A stretch of DNA of 64,000 bases from Bacteroidota bacterium. Lineage in GTDB: Bacteria > Bacteroidota > Bacteroidia > 2-12-FULL-35-15. The notes below the pieces were generated by a model, which had not been told where the DNA came from, ran no database searches, and saw only the letters and a program-made list of their open reading frames with translations. Position numbers and translations under genes: made by a program. Where the stretch lies: NCBI GenBank assembly GCA_005772895.1, contig SXIH01000001.1:1-64000 (forward strand), in the 5' to 3' direction. Each line of letters begins with the position of its first letter. Within the stretch, counting starts at the first letter, position 1. Shown here in pieces: positions 37,915-47,339 of this stretch.

Positions 37915-38808
37915 TTACGACAAAGTAACACCATTCTCCCCAACAATTAACCTCATTGTTCTTCCTAAAACCAAAGCCAGATTTTTATCAATATGTCCGG
38001 CAGGAAAATTAAAACAAACGGGATACTTATATTCTTTTACTGCATCAAAAACTATTTCTTCAGCTGTTTTTCCAAAAGGAATCTGATTGTCTTTCATCTC
38101 TGTCATTCCTCCTACAACTAAACCTGCCAAGTCGCCCAATTTTCCGGAACGTTTCAAACTCATCATCATTCTATCAATATGATATAAATATTCGTCCAAA
38201 TCTTCAATAAATAAAATTTTTCCTTTTGTATGAATACTGGAAGCACTTCCTGCCAAAGCATATAATAAGGATAAATTCCCTCCTACTATTTGCGCTTCTG
38301 CAAACCCTTCTCTGTTTAGTGAATAATTTTCTACTTCATACTTTAATTTTTCCCCGAATAATGATTTACGTAATGTTTCAACAGCTTCTTCATTCACAGA
38401 AAAATTAATCGGCATTGTTGCATGCATAGTTTCTATTCCGAAATTGTGAATGTGAGAATGCAAAACGGTAATATCGCTATAGCCAATCACCCATTTAGGT
38501 TGCAACCTGAATTTAGTAAAATCAATTTTATCGATAATACGAATTGTACCATAACCTCCACGTGCGCTAATAATGGCTTTTACCGAACCATCGTCCAAGG
38601 CAGTTTGCAAATCCTCTGCACGTTCGGCATCCTTTCCGGAATATTGATTGTCGCTGCCCAATAAATTTTTACCCAACACAACTTCTAAGCCCCAGCTTTT
38701 GAAAATAGCAATAGCAGGTTGTAGCTCCTGCATCGAAATTTTACGGGCAGATGCTACAATGGCAATTTTATCTCCTTTTTTTAAAAATGGTGGATGAATT
38801 AAATTCAT
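37915..38808 (-). CDS. LD-carboxypeptidase (peptidase S66)
   Basis: The 297-residue protein matches the S66 family. The catalytic Ser111 lies in GYSDITVLH, the Glu in ILFIEDLDEYLYHIDRM and the His in FPAGHIDKN. The family motif SARGGYGTIR precedes them. It cleaves the LD bond of muropeptide tetrapeptides during cytoplasmic murein recycling, or related L,D-amide bonds as in MccF. No signal peptide is seen, which fits a cytoplasmic enzyme. It is divergent from the globin gene. Confidence 0.9.
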   Translation of the reverse strand: MNLIHPPFLKKGDKIAIVASARKISMQELQPAIAIFKSWGLEVVLGKNLLGSDNQYSGKDAERAEDLQTALDDGSVKAIISARGGYGTIRIIDKIDFTKFRLQPKWVIGYSDITVLHSHIHNFGIETMHATMPINFSVNEEAVETLRKSLFGEKLKYEVENYSLNREGFAEAQIVGGNLSLLYALAGSASSIHTKGKILFIEDLDEYLYHIDRMMMSLKRSGKLGDLAGLVVGGMTEMKDNQIPFGKTAEEIVFDAVKEYKYPVCFNFPAGHIDKNLALVLGRTMRLIVGENGVTLS

Positions 38809-38851
38809 TTTAGGATGATTGGTTTAACAAAAGTAATCGGATATTTGTAGA

Positions 38852-39205
38852 ATGTCAACACCGGATATTTTATCGCCAACAGATATAACAAAGCTAATCA
38901 AAACTTTTTATGATACGCTGTTATTGAGTAACATAAAACACCATTTTGTGAATCTGAACTTAGAGTCGCACTTACCCAGAATAGAAAGCTTTTGGAATGC
39001 TACACTTTTTCCGGACCATGCATATGCTCAAAATTTGGTGGAAAAACACATGCATTTACCCCTGAAAAAAGAAGATTTTGCAGTTTGGTTAAGCTGTTTC
39101 CATGAAACGGTAGATGAACTTTTTTCCGGTACAAATGCAGAAATAACAAAGAACAGAGCCTCCAGCATTGCCTATATTATGCAAAAGAAGCTACTCAAGG
39201 ATTAA
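38852..39205 (+). CDS. Group III truncated hemoglobin-like protein
   Basis: The 117-residue protein fits the group III truncated globin pattern: ITKLIKTFYDTLLL, PRIESFWNATLF, then EKHMHLPLKKEDFAVWLSCFHETVDELF with the proximal-side His region. It would bind heme and handle O2 or NO. A near-consensus -7 box (GATATTTG) ends four bases before the ATG, so the mRNA may be leaderless. Confidence 0.85.
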   Translation: MSTPDILSPTDITKLIKTFYDTLLLSNIKHHFVNLNLESHLPRIESFWNATLFPDHAYAQNLVEKHMHLPLKKEDFAVWLSCFHETVDELFSGTNAEITKNRASSIAYIMQKKLLKD

Positions 39206-39209
39206 TTTT

Positions 39210-39217
39210 TATCTTTG
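39210..39217 (+). promoter_or_regulatory. TAnnTTTG -7 box (TATCTTTG) upstream of metG
   Basis: This exact -7 consensus lies just after the globin stop and 105 bases before metG. The leader in between is rich in repeated AACTTGAAAC motifs. Confidence 0.55.
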
Positions 39218-39322
39218 CCAACGAAAAAGTTTACAGTTTGCAAGTTTTTAGTTTAGAGTTTTAGAAAACTACAAATTCATAATACTGCCAACTTGAAACT
39301 TTTTAAACCCTAAACTTGAAAC

Positions 39323-41359
39323 TTGAACTTTAAAAGACATACCGTTACAGCAGCTTTACCTTACGCAAATGGACCAGTACACATTGGACATTTGGCGGGG
39401 TGCTATTTGCCTGCCGATATTTACGTTCGTTACCTTCGCTCGAAAGGCGAGGATGTAAAATTCATTTGCGGCTCCGATGAACATGGAGTTCCAATCACCA
39501 TCAAAGCAAAAAAAGAAGGTATTACTCCACAACAAGTGGTAGACAAATACCATAAAATGATGGGCGACTCTTTCAAAGAGTTCGGAGTTTCATTTGATAT
39601 TTATTCCCGTACTTCTTCTAAAACTCATCACGAAACAGCTTCTGAGTTTTTCAAAAAACTGTATGATAAAAAAGTATTTGTTGAAGAAGTTACGGAGCAG
39701 TACTTTGATGAAAAAGCAAATCAGTTTTTGGCAGACAGATATATTGTTGGAACTTGTCCGAAATGCGCGAACGAAAATGCTTACGGAGACCAGTGTGAAA
39801 AATGTGGTAGCACACTAAATGCAACTGATTTAATAAACCCAAAATCTACTTTATCAGGAGAAAAACCTGTTTTGAAAAAAACGAAGAATTGGTTTTTACC
39901 ATTGGATAAAATGCAACCACAAATTGAAACATATATTGATTCGCATAAAGAATGGAAAAGCAATGTGTTCGGACAATGTAAAAGTTGGCTAAACGCAGGA
40001 TTACAACCTCGCGCTATGACTCGTGATTTGGATTGGGGTGTAAAAGTTCCGGTGGATGGAGCTGATGGAAAAGTATTGTACGTTTGGTTTGATGCACCTA
40101 TTGGATATATTTCTGCAACAAAAGATTTAAGTCCTGATTGGGAAAAATACTGGAAAGACAAAGAAACTAAGCTTGTTCATTTTATTGGGAAAGACAATAT
40201 TGTTTTTCATTGCATAATTTTTCCTGCAATGTTAATGGCTGAAGGTTCTTTTATTTTACCAGAAAATGTTCCAGCTAACGAATTTTTAAATTTAGAAGGT
40301 GATAAAATTTCTACATCCAGAAATTGGGCTGTTTGGTTGCACGAATACTTAATTGAATTCAAAGACAAGCAAGATGTGCTTCGTTATACTTTGTGCGCAA
40401 ATGCGCCTGAGAGCAAAGACAATGATTTTACTTGGAAAGATTTTCAGGCAAAAAACAACAATGAGCTTGTTGCTATTCTTGGAAATTTTGTGAACAGAAC
40501 TTTAGTTCTGACACATAAATATTATGAAGGAAAAGTTCCTGTCGCTTTAGAATATACAAAAAGTGATCTTCTTTTATTAGAAGAAATTACTAAGTTTCCT
40601 GCAAAAATTGCTGCAAGTATTGAGCAATATCGTTTCCGTGAAGCATTAGGAGAGTTAATGAACCTAGCTCGTTTAGGAAATAAATATTTAGCAGATAACG
40701 AACCTTGGACCTTGATTAAAACAGATGAAAAACGAGTTCAAACAATTATGAACTTGTCGTTGCAGATTTCTGCTAATCTTGCTGTTTTGATGGAGCCATT
40801 TTTGCCTTTCACTTCAAAAAAATTAGGTGCAATGTTGAATTTGAATGCCGGATTAAAATGGAACGATGCATCACGAACTGATTTATTACTTGCCGGGCAT
40901 CAAATAAACACTGCTGCTTTATTGTTTGACAAAGTAGAAGATGAAACAATAACTGCTCAAGTTCAAAAACTAGAAGATTCAAAAAAAATGAACGAAGAAA
41001 GTAATACATCAGCAATCGAACCATCTAAAGCTGAAACTTCTTTTGATGATTTTAGCAAAATGGATATTCGTATTGGAACAATTTTGGAAGCAGAACGAGT
41101 TCCTAAAACAGATAAGCTTTTAAAATTATTGATTGATACAGGAATTGATAAACGCACAGTTGTTTCGGGAATTGCCGGCTATTATAAACCGGAAGATATT
41201 ATCGGGCAACAAGTATCTATTCTTGTTAATCTTGCTCCCCGTAAAATAAAAGGAATTGAAAGCCAAGGCATGATTTTAATGGCTGAAAACAACAAAGGAG
41301 AGTTGAGTTTTGTTGCTCCTACAAAGGATAACATCAACAATGGCGGGGCTGTAAAATAA
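39323..41359 (+). CDS. metG: Methionyl-tRNA synthetase
   Basis: The 678-residue enzyme charges tRNA-Met. It has the class I HIGH motif ([13 protein letters not shown]), the zinc knuckle ([18 protein letters not shown]), the anticodon-binding helical domain and a C-terminal EMAP/tRNA-binding domain (about 570-678: [21 protein letters not shown]). The KMSKS position reads [13 protein letters not shown]. The start is TTG: an in-frame TGA lies two codons upstream, and the protein begins in register as [18 protein letters not shown]. Confidence 0.95.
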   Translation: MNFKRHTVTAALPYANGPVHIGHLAGCYLPADIYVRYLRSKGEDVKFICGSDEHGVPITIKAKKEGITPQQVVDKYHKMMGDSFKEFGVSFDIYSRTSSKTHHETASEFFKKLYDKKVFVEEVTEQYFDEKANQFLADRYIVGTCPKCANENAYGDQCEKCGSTLNATDLINPKSTLSGEKPVLKKTKNWFLPLDKMQPQIETYIDSHKEWKSNVFGQCKSWLNAGLQPRAMTRDLDWGVKVPVDGADGKVLYVWFDAPIGYISATKDLSPDWEKYWKDKETKLVHFIGKDNIVFHCIIFPAMLMAEGSFILPENVPANEFLNLEGDKISTSRNWAVWLHEYLIEFKDKQDVLRYTLCANAPESKDNDFTWKDFQAKNNNELVAILGNFVNRTLVLTHKYYEGKVPVALEYTKSDLLLLEEITKFPAKIAASIEQYRFREALGELMNLARLGNKYLADNEPWTLIKTDEKRVQTIMNLSLQISANLAVLMEPFLPFTSKKLGAMLNLNAGLKWNDASRTDLLLAGHQINTAALLFDKVEDETITAQVQKLEDSKKMNEESNTSAIEPSKAETSFDDFSKMDIRIGTILEAERVPKTDKLLKLLIDTGIDKRTVVSGIAGYYKPEDIIGQQVSILVNLAPRKIKGIESQGMILMAENNKGELSFVAPTKDNINNGGAVK

Positions 41360-41383
41360 TTCTAAAAAAGGTTTATCTTTATG

Positions 41384-41417
41384 GTGCAATCTGTAACATT
41401 ACAGGTTGCACTTTTTT
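41384..41417 (+). terminator. Rho-independent terminator after metG
   Basis: Stem GTGCAATCTGTAA / TTACAGGTTGCAC (one mismatch) with a two-base loop is followed by TTTTTT. It covers the earliest possible ATG (41381) of the peptidase gene, which argues for the later start. Confidence 0.85.
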
Positions 41418-41434
41418 ATTTAAAGAAAGCCCTT

Positions 41435-43594
41435 ATGAAAAAAATCACATTTCTATTTTTTGTTTTTGTAGCATTTTATCAAATTAATGTTGCTCAGGAG
41501 AAACTATTAACAATGGAAGAAGCCCTTGTTAAACAGCGTACTACTTTAGTTCCGTCAAAACTCACACAATTGATGTGGGTAAAAAATAGCGACTCCTATT
41601 CTTATATCAAAACCGGAGAAGAACAAGAACTTTTAATTTGTAATGCTTCTGACGGAAAAGTAAGCAATGCAATATCATTATCATTACTTAATGAGGAGCT
41701 AAAAAAAATGGACTTGGGGGCAAACAAAAATTTCCCAAGCATAAAATGGAAAAATGAAAAACAGTTTTCATTTGATTTTGTGAAAGATGGCAAACATCTT
41801 TTTTTAGTTTATGATATTCAAACAAAAAAAATAACTAACGAAGGAAGTATCGAGACGGAAGCCGCAAGTATTGATGTTTCCGACAAAACACGATTTATTG
41901 CATTTACCATTAAAAACAACCTTTTTATTTATGATGGAAAAAACAATTTGATTGTTACCAACGACAAAGATGAAAACATTGTAAACGGACAATCAGTTCA
42001 CCGGGATGAATTCGGTATTTCAAAAGGTACTTTTTGGTCTCCAAATGGAGGATTGCTTGCTTTTTACAGAATGGATCAAACAATGGTAACAGATTATCCG
42101 ATTATAGATTGGACTTCCCGTCCGGCAAAAAACGAAAACATAAAATATCCAATGTCGGGAGACAAAAGCCATGAAGTAACTGTTGGAATATATAATGTTA
42201 GCAATGGTAAAACTACTTTCATAAAAACCGGAGAGCCGAAAGAACAGTATCTTACAAATATTGCCTGGAATAAGGACGAGCAACATATTTATATTGCAGT
42301 TTTGAATCGTGAACAGAATCACATGAAATTAAATTCATACAGTGTAGCAACAGGTTTGTTTGAAAAAACATTGTTCGAAGAAAAACATGAAAAATATGTT
42401 CATCCAATGCATGCAATGGTATTTCTTCCAAATGCAAGTGGACAATTTATCTGGCAAAGCGAACGCGATGGTTTTAATCATTTGTATCTATATAATAATG
42501 ATGGAACGCTTGTTAAACAGCTAACAAAAGGAAACTGGATAATTACCGACTTAGCAGGATTCGATCCTAAAGGAACGAAAGTATTTTATACTTCAACAAC
42601 CGAAAGTGGTATTACTCGTAATTTTTATTCTGTAGAAATAAAATCAGGGAAAACTACACGTGTTACAAGTGGTGATGGAACTCACTCAAGCGCATTAAGT
42701 AGCAATGGAAATTACATCATTGATAATTTTCAAAGCACAACCATTCCACGCAACATAAATATTGTTAGCACCAATGGAAAAAAATCAAGAACTATTCATA
42801 CAGCAAAAAATCCATTAGCAGATTATAAATTAGGAGAACTGAGCATATTCAAATTAAAAAGCGAAAGTGGAGATGATTTGTATTGCAGATTATTTAAACC
42901 TATTGGGTTCGATTCAACAAAAAAATATCCTACAATCGTCTATTTATATAATGGTCCGGGAGCACAAATGATTAATAATACTTGGAATGGTGGTGGAGAT
43001 TATTGGTTTCAATACATGGCAGAAAGAGGCTTTGTGGTTTTTACAGTAGATGGAAGAGGAAGCAATAACAGAGGTTTGGCATTTGAGCAGGCGATATACC
43101 GCAATGTAGGAGTTGTAGAAATGAAAGATCAAATGGTTGGAGTTGAGTTTTTAAAATCACAAAAATATGTTGATTCAAATCGTATGGGAGTTTTTGGCTG
43201 GAGTTATGGAGGATTTATTACTACCAGCATTATGACACGTTACCCGGATGTGTTTAAAGCAGGAGTTGCTGGTGGGCCGGTAATCGATTGGACCTATTAT
43301 GAAATTATGTACACCGAACGTTACATGGATACTCCACAAGAAAATCCAAAAGGATATGCCGAATCAAGAACAATAAATCATATTGATAATTTAAAAGGAA
43401 AATTATTATTGATTCACGGAGCGCAAGATAATGTGGTAGTTTGGCAACATAGTTTACAATTTTTAAAAGCGTGTGTTGACAAAGGAAAACAAGTAGATTA
43501 TTTTGTTTATCCCGGACACGAGCACAATGTTTTAGGAAAAGACAGAGAGCATTTGTATCAGAAAGTGACAGATTATTTTATGCAGAATTTGTAA
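41435..43594 (+). CDS. S9B-type dipeptidyl peptidase (DPP-IV-like)
   Basis: I start at MKKITFLFFVFVAFYQINVAQ, a signal peptide lying past the metG terminator (719 residues). The N-terminal DPP-IV beta-propeller extends to about residue 470 (including YPMSGDKSHEVTVGIYNV and FIWQSERDGFNHLYLY). The peptidase S9 domain follows, with nucleophile Ser in GWSYGGF, Asp in HGAQDNVV and His in GHEHN. It releases dipeptides, mostly X-Pro or X-Ala, from exported or periplasmic peptides. A PH-domain gene follows 13 bases later and is likely cotranscribed. Confidence 0.9.
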   Translation: MKKITFLFFVFVAFYQINVAQEKLLTMEEALVKQRTTLVPSKLTQLMWVKNSDSYSYIKTGEEQELLICNASDGKVSNAISLSLLNEELKKMDLGANKNFPSIKWKNEKQFSFDFVKDGKHLFLVYDIQTKKITNEGSIETEAASIDVSDKTRFIAFTIKNNLFIYDGKNNLIVTNDKDENIVNGQSVHRDEFGISKGTFWSPNGGLLAFYRMDQTMVTDYPIIDWTSRPAKNENIKYPMSGDKSHEVTVGIYNVSNGKTTFIKTGEPKEQYLTNIAWNKDEQHIYIAVLNREQNHMKLNSYSVATGLFEKTLFEEKHEKYVHPMHAMVFLPNASGQFIWQSERDGFNHLYLYNNDGTLVKQLTKGNWIITDLAGFDPKGTKVFYTSTTESGITRNFYSVEIKSGKTTRVTSGDGTHSSALSSNGNYIIDNFQSTTIPRNINIVSTNGKKSRTIHTAKNPLADYKLGELSIFKLKSESGDDLYCRLFKPIGFDSTKKYPTIVYLYNGPGAQMINNTWNGGGDYWFQYMAERGFVVFTVDGRGSNNRGLAFEQAIYRNVGVVEMKDQMVGVEFLKSQKYVDSNRMGVFGWSYGGFITTSIMTRYPDVFKAGVAGGPVIDWTYYEIMYTERYMDTPQENPKGYAESRTINHIDNLKGKLLLIHGAQDNVVVWQHSLQFLKACVDKGKQVDYFVYPGHEHNVLGKDREHLYQKVTDYFMQNL

Positions 43595-43607
43595 TTAAGA
43601 ACTAGAC

Positions 43608-44135
43608 ATGAACAACAGCGAAGGAACAATTATTCACAAAGCAGAATTCAATTCTGTTTTAAGAACCTACATTCTATTATATGTAGCCTTTTTTCTCTTC
43701 ATATCAATTATTGGAATTCCTTTGGCAATTATTTGGCTTTGCGGAATAGGACAATGGTATTCGCGACACTACTTCGATAAGCTTGAATGTGTATTGACAA
43801 ACAAAAACTTAAATTTCAAAAAAGGAATTATTGTACAATTCGAAAAAACCATTCCATTAGAAAATATTCAAGATATGGCATTTATCGAAGGTCCGGTTTT
43901 GCGACATTTTAATTTATGTGTTTTAAAAGTGGAGACAGCAGGAGGTTCAGCACACATGTCGCACCAAATGAGTTTAGTTGGAATAAAAGATGCCCAAGAA
44001 TTTCGCTTGAAAGTTTTAGAACAAAGAACACTTTTAAAAGACAAACAAGGAAACCACGATAATCAAAATGTGTTGGTGGATATCAAAGAAAGTTTGTTGA
44101 GAATTGAAGGGTTGTTAAAAGAGAATAAGAAGTAA
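43608..44135 (+). CDS. Bacterial PH (DUF304/YdbS-like) membrane protein
   Basis: The 175-residue protein has an N-terminal transmembrane hairpin (TYILLYVAFFLFISIIGIPLAIIWLCGIGQW). A bPH2-type domain follows (LECVLTNKNLNFKKGIIVQFEKTIPLENIQDMAF), then a charged helical tail. The function of these membrane PH-like domains is not well defined. It lies 13 bases behind the peptidase gene. Confidence 0.78.
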   Translation: MNNSEGTIIHKAEFNSVLRTYILLYVAFFLFISIIGIPLAIIWLCGIGQWYSRHYFDKLECVLTNKNLNFKKGIIVQFEKTIPLENIQDMAFIEGPVLRHFNLCVLKVETAGGSAHMSHQMSLVGIKDAQEFRLKVLEQRTLLKDKQGNHDNQNVLVDIKESLLRIEGLLKENKK

Positions 44136-44155
44136 AACCTTTTTCTTAATTTTAG

Positions 44156-44163
44156 TAACTTTG
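44156..44163 (+). promoter_or_regulatory. TAnnTTTG -7 box (TAACTTTG) of tRNA-Arg
   Basis: This exact -7 consensus ends seven bases before the mature tRNA 5' end. Confidence 0.65.
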
Positions 44164-44170
44164 CCTTATT

Positions 44171-44242
44171 GGCATCGTAGTTCAATGGATAGAATAGAAG
44201 TTTCCTAAACTTTTGATACAGGTTCGATTCCTGTCGAAGCCA
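44171..44242 (+). tRNA. tRNA-Arg(CCT)
   Basis: The acceptor pairs GGCATCG with CGAAGCC apart from one A-A mismatch at position 4/69. The anticodon stem is GAAGT/ACTTT with loop TTCCTAA (anticodon CCT). The T-arm is ACAGG-TTCGATT-CCTGT and the discriminator is A. The D-arm is TTC AATGGATA GAA. No 3' CCA is encoded, as usual in this phylum. It decodes AGG. Confidence 0.93.
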
Positions 44243-44356
44243 CTACCATTTTACTACAAATATCTCCAAACAGCCCATTTATAAGCAATCTTAGTACCCA
44301 TATTGCCATTTCCTGAATTATTAGTATTTTTAGGTGCTCAAAAAAAGAGCCTTTAA

Positions 44357-45403
44357 ATGAAATTTACAGCAAAACAAATAGCCGATTTATTGGGTGGAAC
44401 TGTTGAAGGTAATGGAGAAGTAGAAGTTTCCGGGCTTGCTAAAATTGAGGAAGGGAAATTGGGAACTTTATCTTTCCTATCCAACCCATTATACACTCAA
44501 TATATATACGAAACAGATGCTTCTGCTGCCATTGTAAATAAATCTTTGGTATTAGAAAAACCTGTAAAATCAACTCTTACACTTATCCGTGTAGAAGATT
44601 CTTATTCTAGTTTCGCAAAACTTTTAGAAATATATCACAAATTCAAACACGATAAAAAAGGCGTTGAACAACCGTCTTTCATTTCTCCTAGTGCTAAAAT
44701 GGGTACTGATTGTTATGTTGGAGCATTTGCTTATATCGGAGAAAATGTAAAAATCGGGAATAATGTAAAAATTTATCCTCATTGCTATATTGGCGACAAT
44801 GTGACAATTGGTGATGATTGTGTTTTCTTTTCAGGAGTTAAAATTTATTACGATTGTGTGATAGGAAACGATTGCACCATTCATGCAAGCACTGTTGTTG
44901 GTAGTGATGGCTTTGGATTTGCTCCAAATGCAGAAAACAATTATAAAAAAGTTCCACAAATTGGAAATGTAATCATTGAAGACCATGTTGAAATTGGCTC
45001 AAATACTTCTATTGACAGAGCAACAATGGGTTCAACCATTATCCGCAAAGGTTCCAAATTAGATAACTTGGTTCAAATAGCACACAATGTTGAATTGGGT
45101 GAAAATTGTATTTTGGCTGGAGGTTCTTTTGTTGCTGGCTCAACAAAACTTGGCAAAAATGTGATGATGGGCGGACAAGCAGGTGTTATTGGACATTTAA
45201 AAATTGCAGACGGGGTTAAAATTGCTGGTCAGTCTGGTGTTGGAAATAGTATTGATACGGAAGGATTAGTAGTACAAGGTTCTCCTGCATTTGCAATTGG
45301 CGATTTCCAAAGAAGTTATGTTCTATTCAGAAGTTTTCAAAAACTGAATGACAGAATCCGCACACTTGAAAAGGAATTAAAAAAATTAAACTCTCCCGAA
45401 TAG
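44357..45403 (+). CDS. lpxD: UDP-3-O-(3-hydroxyacyl)glucosamine N-acyltransferase
   Basis: The 348-residue protein has the LpxD uridine-binding N-terminal domain ([27 protein letters not shown]). A left-handed beta-helix of hexapeptide repeats follows ([28 protein letters not shown]), with the catalytic-His region in [14 protein letters not shown], then a C-terminal helical segment. It adds the second acyl chain in lipid A synthesis. The next gene starts 16 bases later and is an acyltransferase. Confidence 0.95.
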   Translation: MKFTAKQIADLLGGTVEGNGEVEVSGLAKIEEGKLGTLSFLSNPLYTQYIYETDASAAIVNKSLVLEKPVKSTLTLIRVEDSYSSFAKLLEIYHKFKHDKKGVEQPSFISPSAKMGTDCYVGAFAYIGENVKIGNNVKIYPHCYIGDNVTIGDDCVFFSGVKIYYDCVIGNDCTIHASTVVGSDGFGFAPNAENNYKKVPQIGNVIIEDHVEIGSNTSIDRATMGSTIIRKGSKLDNLVQIAHNVELGENCILAGGSFVAGSTKLGKNVMMGGQAGVIGHLKIADGVKIAGQSGVGNSIDTEGLVVQGSPAFAIGDFQRSYVLFRSFQKLNDRIRTLEKELKKLNSPE

Positions 45404-45419
45404 CCATAGCTATTATTAT

Positions 45420-46277
45420 ATGACTACTCCTACCAAATTTATAGATGTTGATAAGGTTCTAAGAGAAAAAGCTCCTGGATTAAAAAAATGGATGCCTCGT
45501 TTTGTTCTCAATTGGTTAAAGCGCAAACTTCATGAAGATGATATTAACGAGTTGATGATCGACTTAAAAGATGTTTATGGAGTTGAATTCAACAATAGAG
45601 GATTAGAAAAATTAGGTGCAAAAATAGAATCTACCAACTCGCATTTCATTCCAAAAGAAGGCGGAATTATTTTAGCAGCAAATCACCCACTTGGCGGATT
45701 AGATGGAATGGCCTTTGTAAAAACAATTGCAGAAGTTCGTCCGGATATTCATTTTGTTGTGAACGATGTTCTTAAAAATTTAAAAAACTATGGTGATGTA
45801 TTTATTGGCATAAACAAAATAAAATCTACTTCAGCAACTTCATTAAGAACAATTGAAAGTGTTTTAATGACAGATGAAGCCATTGGATTTTTTCCTGCTG
45901 GATTAGTTTCCAGAAAACAAAAAGGAAAAATTATGGATTTGGATTGGAAAAAAAGTTTTGTTACTCAAGCGATTGATCACAAACGAATGATTGTCCCTGT
46001 TTTTATTGAAGGACAAAACTCCCGATTCTTTTACAACTTTGCTCAATTCCGTAAACGTATTGGAATAAAAGCAAACATTGAGATGCTTTTTTTACCTGAT
46101 GAAATGTTCAAACAACGAGATCGTACTATAAGAGTACACTTTAGCAAAGCATTTGACCCTTCTATTTTAGACAAGCGCAAATCACACAAAGGTTGGGCAG
46201 ATCACATCAAAAAGTATATTTATTCTGCTGAATTTAAAAAAGGAATTCCGTTTGAAGAGTATATGAACATGGATTGA
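45420..46277 (+). CDS. PlsC-superfamily acyltransferase (COG3176-like)
   Basis: The 285-residue protein carries the acyltransferase catalytic motif in the variant form AANHPLGGLDGMAF, and the block EAIGFFPAGLVSRKQ. This layout is typical of the putative-hemolysin / lipid O-acyltransferase group. In Bacteroidota, relatives include GlsA-type enzymes that make glycine or ornithine lipids; an assignment to that pathway is inference. It follows lpxD closely and is probably part of the same envelope-lipid operon. Confidence 0.8.
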   Translation: MTTPTKFIDVDKVLREKAPGLKKWMPRFVLNWLKRKLHEDDINELMIDLKDVYGVEFNNRGLEKLGAKIESTNSHFIPKEGGIILAANHPLGGLDGMAFVKTIAEVRPDIHFVVNDVLKNLKNYGDVFIGINKIKSTSATSLRTIESVLMTDEAIGFFPAGLVSRKQKGKIMDLDWKKSFVTQAIDHKRMIVPVFIEGQNSRFFYNFAQFRKRIGIKANIEMLFLPDEMFKQRDRTIRVHFSKAFDPSILDKRKSHKGWADHIKKYIYSAEFKKGIPFEEYMNMD

Positions 46278-46280
46278 AAA

Positions 46281-46934
46281 TTATCCGGGAATACGCGAAA
46301 TATTTTTCTCCATCATATTCAACTGCTTCACAATTTCTTCAGCTTTTGGTTTTAAAGCTTTTGCCTTTCTGAAATATTCTTTTCCTATTTTATTTTGCTT
46401 GCGTTGAATTTCTATGGAACACAATTGCAAATAAACTGCAGCCATACTGTCTTTATCAGGAATACCTGCTTTAACTGCATCCATTAAAGATTGACGAGCT
46501 TCTTTGGTTTTTCCTTGTTTCAATTGAATAAAACCCAATTGCATTAAATTTGTTCCGGTTACATCTCCAACTATCTTGGATTTTGTTTTTAAACTTTTTC
46601 GGATACTGGTTTCTGCTGAAGTTAAATCATCTGTTGCCAATGATAAATTACTTTGCAACATATAATATCCTGAACGAATAGGTTTTAATAATAAACGTGG
46701 AAATTTTATCATTTTGATATACTCAATCGCTTTGTCAACTTCGCCTTCGGAAACAGCTTCTTGAACCAATCGCATTGTCCCCATCATAAAATACAAAAGC
46801 AATGAAACGAAAGCCAAACTATAACAAATCCATGCTGTTATCGGATCTTTAAAATAGTGCGATACACCACCTAAAACAGCCAAAATCACAATAATTGGTA
46901 AACGGTAAATAATGTAAAAACGTAAAACTTTCAT
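46281..46934 (-). CDS. TPR-like membrane protein
   Basis: The 217-residue protein begins with two transmembrane helices (YRLPIIVILAVLGGVSHYF; WICYSLAFVSLLLYFMMG). It continues as a run of helical hairpins of TPR/SEL type (EGEVDKAIEYIKMI, DDLTSAETSIRKSLK, QGKTKEARQSLMDAVKAG). It is probably a scaffold at the inner membrane. It stands convergent to the acyltransferase with a three-base gap. Function unknown. Confidence 0.7.
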   Translation of the reverse strand: MKVLRFYIIYRLPIIVILAVLGGVSHYFKDPITAWICYSLAFVSLLLYFMMGTMRLVQEAVSEGEVDKAIEYIKMIKFPRLLLKPIRSGYYMLQSNLSLATDDLTSAETSIRKSLKTKSKIVGDVTGTNLMQLGFIQLKQGKTKEARQSLMDAVKAGIPDKDSMAAVYLQLCSIEIQRKQNKIGKEYFRKAKALKPKAEEIVKQLNMMEKNISRIPG

Positions 46935-46994
46935 AGTAGATAGATAATTAAATCAGGGCACAAAAATAAGGGAAAATCCCGATTTATAGTCAAA

Positions 46995-47339
46995 TTATAA
47001 CTCCAATTCCTTCATTGGCTCCCAATAATGCTTCTCGAAGTTTTTTACCTTGTCTTTGACCACTTTTATGCCTTCTTTTTCAAGTAATTCGGCCATCAGA
47101 AAGGGTGTAGCAAAATGATGTTTCCCCGTTAATTCGCCATTTCTATTGACAACCCGGTGAGCCGGAACAGCCTTTTTTTGAGAATGAGCGGCATTCATAG
47201 CCCAACCCACCATCCGGGACGAACGGGCTGTTCCCAAATATTTAGCTATGGCCCCATAACTGGTTACACGGCCTTTTGGAATGAGCCGTACAACCTGGTA
47301 TACCATTTGAAAAAAATCTTCGTGTTTTTCTAGGTTCAT
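46995..47339 (-). CDS. Alkyltransferase-like (ATL/MGMT-family) protein
   Basis: The 114-residue protein is the DNA-binding domain of O6-alkylguanine-DNA alkyltransferases (IPKGRVTSYGAIAKYLG, SSRMVGWAMNAA). The active-site motif PCHR reads P-A60-H-R, so the alkyl-acceptor Cys is absent. This defines ATL proteins. They bind and flag O6-alkylguanine for nucleotide excision repair instead of repairing it directly. Its ATG directly follows the trmB stop (TAGATG), so the two are one operon. Confidence 0.9.
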   Translation of the reverse strand: MNLEKHEDFFQMVYQVVRLIPKGRVTSYGAIAKYLGTARSSRMVGWAMNAAHSQKKAVPAHRVVNRNGELTGKHHFATPFLMAELLEKEGIKVVKDKVKNFEKHYWEPMKELEL

